Source: Holzapfeliella saturejae
Lineage (GTDB): Bacteria; Bacillota; Bacilli; Lactobacillales; Lactobacillaceae
NCBI RefSeq assembly: GCF_037546065.1
Contig: NZ_JAWMWG010000001.1
Location: 682,001-746,000, forward strand
Direction of reading: 5' to 3'
Length of the DNA: 64,000 nucleotides
The notes beneath the pieces were generated by a model. It did not search any database and had not been told where the DNA came from. It saw only the letters and a list, made by a program, of their open reading frames with translations. A program made the translations under genes and the position numbers. Below are positions 55,017 through 62,754 of the stretch, in pieces. The first letter of the stretch is position 1. Each line of letters begins with the position of its first letter.

Positions 55017-56015
55017 TTGTTTGGGTTTGGTTCAAAAAATATCGGAATTGATTTAGGAACAGCAAATACCATCGTTTACATGGAAGGTAAGGGTATCGTT
55101 TTAAGAGAACCTTCTGTTGTAGCAAAGAATATGAAAACTGGAGAAATAGTAGCCGTTGGGTCAGAAGCTAAAGCTATGATTGGGAGAACTCCTGGAAGTA
55201 TTAAAGCAATACGACCTATGAAAGACGGGGTTATTGCTGATTATGATACAACTGCAGCCATGATGAAATACTTTATGGAAAAAACAATTGGCAATAGTAA
55301 GCCGTTTGTAATGGTCTGTGTCCCAAGTGGGGTAACAGAAGTTGAAAAACGCGCAGTTATTGATGCTACAAAAGTTGCTGGCGCACGTGACGCTTACGTG
55401 ATTGAAGAGCCTTTTTCAGCAGCTATTGGTGCAGGACTTCCTGTTATGGAACCAACAGGGTCCATGGTTGTTGATATTGGTGGGGGAACAACAGATGTTG
55501 CGACAATTTCCTTAGGTGGGATTGTGTCATCTCGCTCAACTCGTATGGCTGGAGATCGTTTTAACGAATCGATTGTTTCTCATGTTCGCCAACACTTTAA
55601 CCTATTAATTGGGGAACGTACAGCTGAAGATATCAAAATTAACATTGCTTCTGCTTCTGTTGAAAAATCTGAAGAGTTAGAAAAGATGTCAATTAGAGGT
55701 CGAGATTTATTAACAGGATTACCTAAATCTGTTGAAATTTCTCCTAAAGATATTGCTGAGGCCATTCATGAGGTGGTTGAAGAAATTATTGTTGCAATTA
55801 AAGAAACGTTAGAAGAAACATCACCAGAGATTGCAGCTGACGTTATTGATCACGGTATCGTATTAACAGGTGGTGGTGCACTTTTAAACCACTTACCTGA
55901 GGTGATTTCTGAAGCTACTAAAGTTCCAGTATTTATTGCACAAGATCCACTAGATTGTGTTGCTATTGGAACAGGAGAATCTCTAAAAAGCATTGATGTA
56001 ATGCGCAAAAAATAA
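55017..56015 (+). CDS. mreB: Rod-shape actin MreB
   Basis: 332 residues. Phosphate-1 GIDLGTANTIVYM, phosphate-2 VVDIGGGTTDVATI, adenosine motif LTGGGALLNHLPEVI. The N-terminal MFGFGSKN is the short amphipathic membrane-binding start. TTG 55017 is chosen because AAGGAG lies eight bases before it; the frame open from 54969 lies in the promoter zone. It organises lateral wall synthesis with MreC, MreD and RodA. Confidence 0.94.
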   Translation: MFGFGSKNIGIDLGTANTIVYMEGKGIVLREPSVVAKNMKTGEIVAVGSEAKAMIGRTPGSIKAIRPMKDGVIADYDTTAAMMKYFMEKTIGNSKPFVMVCVPSGVTEVEKRAVIDATKVAGARDAYVIEEPFSAAIGAGLPVMEPTGSMVVDIGGGTTDVATISLGGIVSSRSTRMAGDRFNESIVSHVRQHFNLLIGERTAEDIKINIASASVEKSEELEKMSIRGRDLLTGLPKSVEISPKDIAEAIHEVVEEIIVAIKETLEETSPEIAADVIDHGIVLTGGGALLNHLPEVISEATKVPVFIAQDPLDCVAIGTGESLKSIDVMRKK

Positions 56016-56036
56016 AAGCGACTAAAGGTCGCTTTT
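56013..56036 (+). terminator. Terminator between mreB and mreC
   Basis: AAAAGCGAC (56013-56021) and GTCGCTTTT (56027-56035) with trailing T. It may reduce read-through into mreC, as mreB is needed in greater amount. Confidence 0.85.
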
Positions 56037-56058
56037 TAGTATTTAGGACTAATTGCAA

Positions 56059-56919
56059 ATGAAGAAAATACTCAAAAACAAAAAAATAATGTCTATTTTT
56101 GCAATAGTTGTGGTAGTTATCGGATTGATTGTTACTTCTGCTAGTTTGCAAAGAAAACAAGATAAACCATTTTTTCTGCAAACATTTTTAAATGATAGTG
56201 TTTCAGTTGTAACTAGAGTTATTAATGTTCCAGTCAATTGGTTTAGTTCGGGTGTTTCAACTGTTAATCAGTTGGCTAATACGTACCAAGAAAATGAAAA
56301 CTTAAAAAAACAGTTAGACGATTTAGCACAGACTAAGGTTAAGTCTAAAGCTGTTGCGGATGAAAATGAAGAACTGAAGGAAGCTTTAGATTTGAAAAAA
56401 ACATTAACTGACTATAAGCTGGTTAACGCATCAGTCATTTCTCGTCCATCAGCAACTTGGTCTAACCTTGTGATTATTGATCAAGGTAGTCAAAGTGGTA
56501 TTGAAAAGGGAATGACAGTAATGGCGGATAAAGGCGTGGTTGGGCGTGTTTTAGAAGCCGACAATATTAGTGCAAAAGTTGAGTTGATTTCAACTACTTC
56601 TCGTTCGTCCAACCGATTTTCTGTCCAAACTGGTGCAGAAAATCGATTAGATAGTAATATCGGAGTTATATCAGGGTATGATGCCAAATCAGGTACGCTT
56701 TCAATGACGCAGGTAAATTCAAGCACTGAGATTAAACCAGGGACAGAGGTTTATACTAGTGGATTAGGAGATGCATCGCCCAAAGGATTACTAATTGGAA
56801 CCGTCGAAAAATCAGATGCAGGGGACTATGGCTTTTCAAATATTATCAAGATAAAGCCGGCAGCCAATATTAATAATTTTTCAATAGTATCGGTGGTGTT
56901 AAGAAGTGTGGACCGATAG
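56059..56919 (+). CDS. mreC: Rod-shape protein MreC
   Basis: 286 residues. N-terminal transmembrane helix (about 11-29), a coiled coil (about 73-110), and the beta-rich extracellular domain with VIDQGSQSGIEKGMTVM and the late GLLIGTVEKS. It links the cytoskeleton to penicillin-binding proteins. ATG 56059 with TTTAGGAC upstream is preferred to TTG 56053. Confidence 0.92.
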   Translation: MKKILKNKKIMSIFAIVVVVIGLIVTSASLQRKQDKPFFLQTFLNDSVSVVTRVINVPVNWFSSGVSTVNQLANTYQENENLKKQLDDLAQTKVKSKAVADENEELKEALDLKKTLTDYKLVNASVISRPSATWSNLVIIDQGSQSGIEKGMTVMADKGVVGRVLEADNISAKVELISTTSRSSNRFSVQTGAENRLDSNIGVISGYDAKSGTLSMTQVNSSTEIKPGTEVYTSGLGDASPKGLLIGTVEKSDAGDYGFSNIIKIKPAANINNFSIVSVVLRSVDR

Positions 56920-56920
56920 T

Positions 56921-57448
56921 ATGGAAATGCTGAAAAAATGGATATTACCTTTGTTACTATTCTTGTTTTTGATAGTAGATGGCGTGCTTTCTAAATCATT
57001 AGCACCATTATTAGGTGATAATGCAATCATCGTTCCAGTGCAGCTGTCTTTAATTTTTCAGTCTCTAATTGCTTTTTATAACCCTTCAAATAGGTATTGG
57101 GTTTATGTCATTATTGGAATTGGACTGATTGGTGATATCTTTTACGCCGGCTTAATTGGGATTAATGCTACTTTATATGCAGTCATTTTTTACGTTATAC
57201 AAATCAACGCCAAAAAGTTTCCAGATATTAAATTAGCTCGAGCATTTATTGTGTTAATGAGTACTTTAGGATATCAACTATCATTTGGTATCATGACACT
57301 AGTTTTTAGAATCCAAACAAAATCGGGTCTTGTTTACGGTCTGCCAGCGGTTTTAAAAACACTTATTTTAACAATGATCTTGTTTTTTATCTTAGACAAA
57401 TTATTTGTTTCATATATTAAAAAATATCCATTTATTAAATCAACATAA
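56921..57448 (+). CDS. mreD: Rod-shape protein MreD
   Basis: 175 residues with five predicted transmembrane helices and few charges. Weak sequence signature, but its place after mreC is decisive. ATG 56921, one base after the mreC stop, is preferred; GTG 56906 is in frame. Ends before a terminator shared with the small leftward gene. Confidence 0.88.
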   Translation: MEMLKKWILPLLLFLFLIVDGVLSKSLAPLLGDNAIIVPVQLSLIFQSLIAFYNPSNRYWVYVIIGIGLIGDIFYAGLIGINATLYAVIFYVIQINAKKFPDIKLARAFIVLMSTLGYQLSFGIMTLVFRIQTKSGLVYGLPAVLKTLILTMILFFILDKLFVSYIKKYPFIKST

Positions 57449-57488
57449 AAAAGCAAGTATCTCTGTAAATTGGATACTTGCTTTTTTA
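57449..57488. terminator. Bidirectional terminator after mreD
   Basis: AAAAAAGCAAGTATC pairs with GATACTTGCTTTTTT around an 11-base loop. It can also end the minus-strand 37-residue gene. Confidence 0.92.
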
Positions 57489-57491
57489 ATG

Positions 57492-57605
57492 TTATCTAAA
57501 AAGTTGAGAAACAATCGGAATAATTAAACCGGCTAGCATAAGTACAGCCATAAAAATAGCTACTACGATTGTCACAATTTGAAACGGACTCTTTTTTTTG
57601 TTCAT
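57492..57605 (-). CDS. DUF4044-like micro membrane protein (37 residues)
   Basis: A short gene read on the minus strand from ATG 57605 to TAA 57492. The product starts MNKKKSPFQIVTIVVAI, has one transmembrane helix (about 10-33), and ends SQLFR. AAAGGAG lies eight bases upstream, a TTGCAA-17-TACAAT promoter precedes it, and a terminator follows. The basic start plus one helix matches the DUF4044 family of 35-40 residue proteins found near mre and division genes in lactobacilli. Function unknown. Confidence 0.8.
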   Translation of the reverse strand: MNKKKSPFQIVTIVVAIFMAVLMLAGLIIPIVSQLFR

Positions 57606-57630
57606 TTGAAAAACTCCTTTATTAATTGAA

Positions 57631-57659
57631 ATTGTAACCGATGAAATTAATAATTGCAA
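57631..57659 (-). promoter_or_regulatory. Promoter of the 37-residue gene
   Basis: On the minus strand TTGCAA (57659-57654), 17 bases, TACAAT (57636-57631). Confidence 0.7.
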
Positions 57660-57665
57660 TCCGTT

Positions 57666-57701
57666 GTAGTGAGACTAATTAAAGTAGTGAGACTAATTAA
57701 A
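57666..57701. repeat. Two perfect 18-bp tandem copies
   Basis: GTAGTGAGACTAATTAAA is repeated exactly at 57666-57683 and 57684-57701, followed by partial copies of ACTAAT and ACTAAG. It lies between divergent genes, 35 bases before the DUF3397-like start. It could be a transcription-factor site or simple slippage. Confidence 0.9.
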
Positions 57702-57736
57702 CTAATATAAACTAAGAGGACGAGGAGGGGAAACAC

Positions 57737-58075
57737 TTGATTTTTATTATTATTACTGTGGGGCTAATTGTCTCTTATTTAGCAGAAATGCTCTTGAAAA
57801 ATAGCCAATACTTTAGTGGTTATGATGTGTTTTCTATTTTTGCATGGTCAGCTGTAATTAATTTATCGCTGATTAATGATTTTATTCATGTTGTACCAGT
57901 GATTTTAATTTTATTAGCTTGTTTATTGTGTGGTTATGCCATCTACACAGCGATTGTTAATCGTAATATTTATATGAAGGTTTTTTTGGCTAAGTTTTGT
58001 CGATTTCAGTCATTTTTATCAATAATTAGTTTGTTAATTTTGATTATTTTGACTATGTTACACAAATTTTTATAA
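57737..58075 (+). CDS. DUF3397-like membrane protein
   Basis: 112 residues starting at TTG 57737 behind GAGGAGGGG. Four predicted transmembrane helices with almost no soluble part. Such proteins lie upstream of the mraZ-rsmH cluster in many lactic acid bacteria. Function unknown; the position suggests a wall or division role. mraZ, which should follow, is missing. Confidence 0.7.
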   Translation: MIFIIITVGLIVSYLAEMLLKNSQYFSGYDVFSIFAWSAVINLSLINDFIHVVPVILILLACLLCGYAIYTAIVNRNIYMKVFLAKFCRFQSFLSIISLLILIILTMLHKFL

Positions 58076-58235
58076 AGAATCAATATAATCTCACATCAAA
58101 TGGATAAAACGACTAGTCTAAAGCCTTAATTTATGGTAAATTTGAGATACAAGAGCCTGTTTATTTAAGTGTATTTAGTTCACTTATGAACATGAACATA
58201 ACTCAATTAAACTACAGAAATTTGGAATTAAAATT
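58076..58235. other. Gap before rsmH where mraZ is expected
   Basis: 160 bases with no gene. No MraZ-like peptide can be read in any frame and no clear promoter was found. The rsmH ribosome site is weak (TTTGGAATT). The segment ATGAACATGAACATAA is a small internal repeat. Confidence 0.7.
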
Positions 58236-59192
58236 ATGACATTTAATCACACAACAGTATTATTACATGAAACCATTGATCAACTTCATCCTAAAAACGA
58301 GGGAATTTACGTCGACTGTACTTTTGGTGGTGGTGGTCATAGCCGATACTTATTGTCCCAAATAAAAAATGCAACGGTGTATGGTTTTGATCAAGACACA
58401 ATGGCGTTGGATAAGGCAGCACAAACGTACAAAGACTATTTAGATGCGGGGACTAATCCTGAACATTCTCAATTGAACTTGATTCACTCTAATTTTGAAA
58501 ATATAAAAGAACAACTTGAACAAAGAGGAATAGAAAAAGTTGATGGCATTTACTACGATTTAGGTGTTTCATCACCTCAATTTGATATCCCTGAACGAGG
58601 GTTTAGTTATCGATACGAAGCTAGGTTAGATATGCGGATGGATCAAACTCAGGCCTTAGATGCTTATCAAGTTGTTAATTTTTGGAAATTTCAAGATCTT
58701 AATCGTATTTTGAAACGATATGGTGATGAAAAGTTTGCTAAAAATATCGCAAGAAATATCGAAAAGCAAAGAGAAATTGCACCAATCGAAACAACGACTC
58801 AACTAAGTGAGATTATAAAAGATGCCATCCCAGCATTTGCTAGAAGACATGGGGGACATCCTGCTAAAAAAAGTTTTCAAGCAATTCGAATTGCTGTTAA
58901 TCATGAGTTGGAAGCATTGGAAAAGTCACTTGAAGAAGCTATTTCGTTACTTAAACCGGGCGGAAGAATTAGTGTTATTTCTTTCCACTCTTTAGAAGAT
59001 CGCATTGTTAAAAGCATCTTCAAAGAGCATTCAGAAGTCGATGTTCCGGGGAATATGCCTGTTATACCAGATCATCTTAAGCCTGAGTTAAAATTAGTAA
59101 CTCGAAAGCCGATTACTGCTAGTGAAGATGAACTAGAAAATAATAATCGTGCACACAGTGCGAAATTACGTGTCGCTGAAAAGATGCAATAA
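58236..59192 (+). CDS. rsmH: 16S rRNA m4C1402 methyltransferase RsmH
   Basis: 318 residues (MraW). SAM motif YVDCTFGGGGHSRYLL, the DLGVSSPQFD motif, RGFSYRYEARLDMRMD, and ISFHSLEDRIVK. It methylates N4 of C1402 in 16S rRNA. First gene of the division/cell-wall run in this genome, since mraZ is absent. Confidence 0.95.
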   Translation: MTFNHTTVLLHETIDQLHPKNEGIYVDCTFGGGGHSRYLLSQIKNATVYGFDQDTMALDKAAQTYKDYLDAGTNPEHSQLNLIHSNFENIKEQLEQRGIEKVDGIYYDLGVSSPQFDIPERGFSYRYEARLDMRMDQTQALDAYQVVNFWKFQDLNRILKRYGDEKFAKNIARNIEKQREIAPIETTTQLSEIIKDAIPAFARRHGGHPAKKSFQAIRIAVNHELEALEKSLEEAISLLKPGGRISVISFHSLEDRIVKSIFKEHSEVDVPGNMPVIPDHLKPELKLVTRKPITASEDELENNNRAHSAKLRVAEKMQ

Positions 59193-59211
59193 AGAGAGGA
59201 ACTGGAATATT

Positions 59212-59598
59212 ATGGCAGATAGTCCACTAAGAAAACATAATTATGATTATGATCGTGCTAAGCAGCCAACTAATTTCAAAATGAAAACTCAAAGTCAGCC
59301 AAGTCAAGCGCCTAAGAAGGAAGCTGTTAAACATACTGCTACCGAAAAAATGATGTTATTGGGATTAGGGATTACTGGATTTGTAGCAATGATTGCTTTA
59401 GTCTTTACCAGTGTTCTCAGCACACAAGCTCAGCAACATTTACAAAGTGTTAACAGTTCAATAACACAGGCACAAAATAAGAATATTGACTTACAGCAAG
59501 ATATTGGTGAACTGACTAACAATCAAAAACTAGCTGGCGTTGCCCAACAAAATCAACTTCAATTAATTGAAGGAAATATAAGGAATATTCAAAAATGA
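59212..59598 (+). CDS. ftsL: Cell division protein FtsL
   Basis: 128 residues. Cytoplasmic N-terminus of ~45 residues, one transmembrane helix (about 48-70), then a short leucine-zipper-like extracellular coil. ATG 59212 is chosen behind AGAGAGGAA; the longer frame lies in rsmH. It overlaps the next gene by four bases (ATGA). It bridges DivIB/DivIC and the septal synthase. Confidence 0.88.
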   Translation: MADSPLRKHNYDYDRAKQPTNFKMKTQSQPSQAPKKEAVKHTATEKMMLLGLGITGFVAMIALVFTSVLSTQAQQHLQSVNSSITQAQNKNIDLQQDIGELTNNQKLAGVAQQNQLQLIEGNIRNIQK

Positions 59599-61763
59599 GT
59601 ATGAAACCTAATACGAACAAATCATCAACACAAAATACGAAAGCTAAGAAATACAGTCGAGTGATGGGTGTTTTTTTAGAGCTCATTGTCTTTTTAGTTT
59701 TCGTTATTTTTGCATTAAGGTTTGTTTATATTACAACCATTGGTCAGGTTGATGGTCAAAACTTAGGCCAATTAATCAAAAATGCCTATGATAGAACAAT
59801 CACGGAAAAAGCAAATAGAGGAACTATTTACGATAATAATAATCAAGTAATCGCAACAGATTCAAGACTGTATTCTATATACGCAGTTTTGAGTGATACG
59901 CAGGTTTCGATTGATAAAAAAACACCGTTATATGTCGTTAATAAGGAGGAAACTGCTGAAAAATTAAGTACAGTTTTACCTGCCTCTAAAGAACAACTAC
60001 TGAACTATTTAAACACTAAAAACGCCTTTCAAGTTAGTTTTGGTGTGGCAGGTATAAACTTGTCGTTACAGATGAAAAAACAAATCGAAGCGCTACAACT
60101 GCCAGGTATTAATTTCACAGAAACGCCTTCACGACTTTATCCTAATGGTATTTTTGCTTCTAATATTGTTGGACTTACGCAGTTGGATACCAATGAAAAT
60201 AATAGCCAATATCTCAAAGGGAACATGGGAATTGAACAGTTCATGGATAGTACATTAAGAGGCGTTGATGGTGTTAAAAAGGCCTTGGTTGATGCAAGGG
60301 GCTATGAAATGCCAGGTAGTCAACAAGAAATTCAAAAGGCAGCTAATGGAAAAGACGTTCATCTAACCATTGATAGTCGTTTGCAAAGTTACCTAGAAGA
60401 ATTGTTAACCGAGACTCAAAATAAGTATGAGCCTTTAGGGATGAATGCTATTTTAACTGAATCAAAAACAGGTAAAATTTTGGCGGCATCACAAAGACCA
60501 ACCTTTAACCCAACAACCAAAGACAATCTGAATAACTCCTGGCGAGATACTTTAGTGGAAGATGGTTATGAACCAGGTTCTGTTATGAAAATTTTGACAC
60601 TTGCTGCAGCTATTGAAAATGGCACCTATGATCCTAATCAGTATTATCAATCCGGTGCAGTTAATGTTAATGGTTCAGTTATTCGAGACTGGAACTGGTC
60701 TGGTTGGGGAAGTATCCCACTTTCTCAGGCATTCCCAAGGTCTAGTAACGTTGGGGTGGTTAAATTAGAACAACAAATGGGCAGTACCGTTTTTAACGAT
60801 TACCTTAAACGTTTCCAAATTAACCAAAAAACCGGTATTACTTTACCAGGAGAAGTTGTCGGAAGTCGTCAGTCTAAAACAGATTTAGACTTTGCTATCA
60901 ATTCCTTTGGTCAAGGGATTAATGTTACAGCTGTTCAAATGATGCAAGCCTTTAGTGCAATCGCTAATAAAGGACAGATGGTTAAACCACAAATCATTGA
61001 TCATGTTACTGACCCTAATACAGGAGAAAATAGTAGCCAGTATCAAGTGCAAAACGTAGGGGACCCTGTTGTATCAGAAAAAACGGCTAGCCAAGTGCTT
61101 TCGGCCATGAAAGATGTTGTGTACCAAAACTATGGAACAGGGACAGCTTACAAAGTTCCAGGATTTGATATTGCGGCCAAAACAGGGACCGCCCAAATTG
61201 CTAATCCAAATGGCAGTGGTTATTTGACTGGAAACAATAATTATATTTTCTCTGTTGTAGGTATGGCACCAGCTGATGATCCAAAATACACGTTGTATAT
61301 CACAGTTAAACAGCCACAAAAAATGACTGCAGCAGCAGAAACAATTATGTCTAATATCTTTAAACCACTAATGACACGTGTGTTAAGTTCAACAAATACA
61401 GCACCAACATCAGTTAGTGCACCTGATTTCACAGGTAAAACTGTTTCAGAAGCGGCTAGTTTAAGTAAAACAGCTAACGTAACACCTGTTATCTTAGGTG
61501 ATGGCCAACAAATCGTTCGTCAAAGTTTGCAACCTTCAACGATGATTTCAACTTCCAAGAAATTGTTATTATTAACGAATGGTGCATTGACGATGCCTGA
61601 TATGACGGGGTGGACTAAAGATACAGTAGATGAATTTGCATCACTTACAGGACAAAAAATTAATTACGATAATCAAAATACAACTGGCGTTGTAACTGCC
61701 CAGTCTATTGCTAAAGGACAACCTTTGGCTGACAACGGACAGATTACCGTAACATTAAAATAA
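59595..61763 (+). CDS. pbp2B: Septal class B penicillin-binding protein with PASTA domains
   Basis: 722 residues. One transmembrane helix (about 29-50), a dimerisation domain, and a transpeptidase domain with Ser329-x-x-Lys332 (PGSVMKIL), Ser383-x-Asn385 (SSN) and Lys529-Thr-Gly (AAKTGTAQI). Two PASTA domains lie at the C-terminus (about 605-722). It is the septal cross-linking enzyme (FtsI/PbpX type), partner of FtsW. Coupled to ftsL by overlap. Confidence 0.93.
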   Translation: MSMKPNTNKSSTQNTKAKKYSRVMGVFLELIVFLVFVIFALRFVYITTIGQVDGQNLGQLIKNAYDRTITEKANRGTIYDNNNQVIATDSRLYSIYAVLSDTQVSIDKKTPLYVVNKEETAEKLSTVLPASKEQLLNYLNTKNAFQVSFGVAGINLSLQMKKQIEALQLPGINFTETPSRLYPNGIFASNIVGLTQLDTNENNSQYLKGNMGIEQFMDSTLRGVDGVKKALVDARGYEMPGSQQEIQKAANGKDVHLTIDSRLQSYLEELLTETQNKYEPLGMNAILTESKTGKILAASQRPTFNPTTKDNLNNSWRDTLVEDGYEPGSVMKILTLAAAIENGTYDPNQYYQSGAVNVNGSVIRDWNWSGWGSIPLSQAFPRSSNVGVVKLEQQMGSTVFNDYLKRFQINQKTGITLPGEVVGSRQSKTDLDFAINSFGQGINVTAVQMMQAFSAIANKGQMVKPQIIDHVTDPNTGENSSQYQVQNVGDPVVSEKTASQVLSAMKDVVYQNYGTGTAYKVPGFDIAAKTGTAQIANPNGSGYLTGNNNYIFSVVGMAPADDPKYTLYITVKQPQKMTAAAETIMSNIFKPLMTRVLSSTNTAPTSVSAPDFTGKTVSEAASLSKTANVTPVILGDGQQIVRQSLQPSTMISTSKKLLLLTNGALTMPDMTGWTKDTVDEFASLTGQKINYDNQNTTGVVTAQSIAKGQPLADNGQITVTLK

Positions 61764-61782
61764 AAGATAGGTTGGGAATTAA

Positions 61783-62751
61783 ATGTTTAATATTAGTGTG
61801 GCGTTTTTAATTATCATTACCTTTTTAGGTATCTGTGTAACAATGCCATCTTATATCAGTTATTTGCGAAGACATAAAGAAGGACAACAAATTAGAGAAG
61901 AAGGACCTAAGTGGCATGAAAAAAAAGCAGGAACTCCAACAATGGGAGGGATTGTATTCTTAGTTATCACTGCTATTTTCTCTTTTGTATATTTAAGCTT
62001 ATTCCATACAGTAACTAGTTCTTTTTATGTACTACTTGTAATCTTATTGGTGTATGGCTTGATTGGCTTCTTTGACGATTTTATTAAAGTTTTTAAAAAG
62101 CAAAACTTAGGTTTAAAAGCTTATCAAAAGTTTGGCTTGCAAGTATTAGCCGCAGTTATCAGTCTGATAATCGCAACGTCTAATAATATTTTGCCTGATT
62201 TACAGGTGCCAATCGTTGGAACAATTTCATCTTTAATTGTTTTATTTGCATTTTATGCAATTTGGATTGTTGGGTTTTCTAATGCGGTCAATCTTTCAGA
62301 TGGATTAGATGGATTAGCTACAGGGTTAAGTATTATTGCTTTTGGAACATATGGTATCATTGCTTATCAACAAAACAACTTGAGTGTCTTTATTTTTATT
62401 GTGACTTTGGTTGCAAGTTTACTTGGATTTATGGTTTTTAACAAAAAACCAGCTAAAATTTTCATGGGTGATGTCGGCTCATTAGCACTGGGTGGCATTC
62501 TGGCAACAGTGTCGATTTTACTTGACCGTCCATGGTCATTATTGATTGTTGGAATTGTCTTTGTTTTAGAAACACTAAGCGTTATTTTACAAGTATCTTA
62601 TTTTAAAATGACGCATAAAAGACTATTCAAAATGTCTCCTATTCATCATCATTTTGAAATGTTAGGTATGAATGAATGGCAAGTAGACAGCTTGTTTTGG
62701 GCGGTTGGTTTAATCGCTTCAATCTGTTACTTGATTTTTGGAGGAATTTAA
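61783..62751 (+). CDS. mraY: Phospho-MurNAc-pentapeptide transferase
   Basis: 322 residues with ten transmembrane helices. Motifs KAGTPTMGGIVF, FFDDFIK, NAVNLSDGLDGLATG and the HHHFE motif (SPIHHHFEMLGMNEWQV) are intact. It makes lipid I at the membrane. GATAGGTTGGGA lies upstream of ATG 61783. Confidence 0.96.
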   Translation: MFNISVAFLIIITFLGICVTMPSYISYLRRHKEGQQIREEGPKWHEKKAGTPTMGGIVFLVITAIFSFVYLSLFHTVTSSFYVLLVILLVYGLIGFFDDFIKVFKKQNLGLKAYQKFGLQVLAAVISLIIATSNNILPDLQVPIVGTISSLIVLFAFYAIWIVGFSNAVNLSDGLDGLATGLSIIAFGTYGIIAYQQNNLSVFIFIVTLVASLLGFMVFNKKPAKIFMGDVGSLALGGILATVSILLDRPWSLLIVGIVFVLETLSVILQVSYFKMTHKRLFKMSPIHHHFEMLGMNEWQVDSLFWAVGLIASICYLIFGGI

Positions 62752-62754
62752 ATT

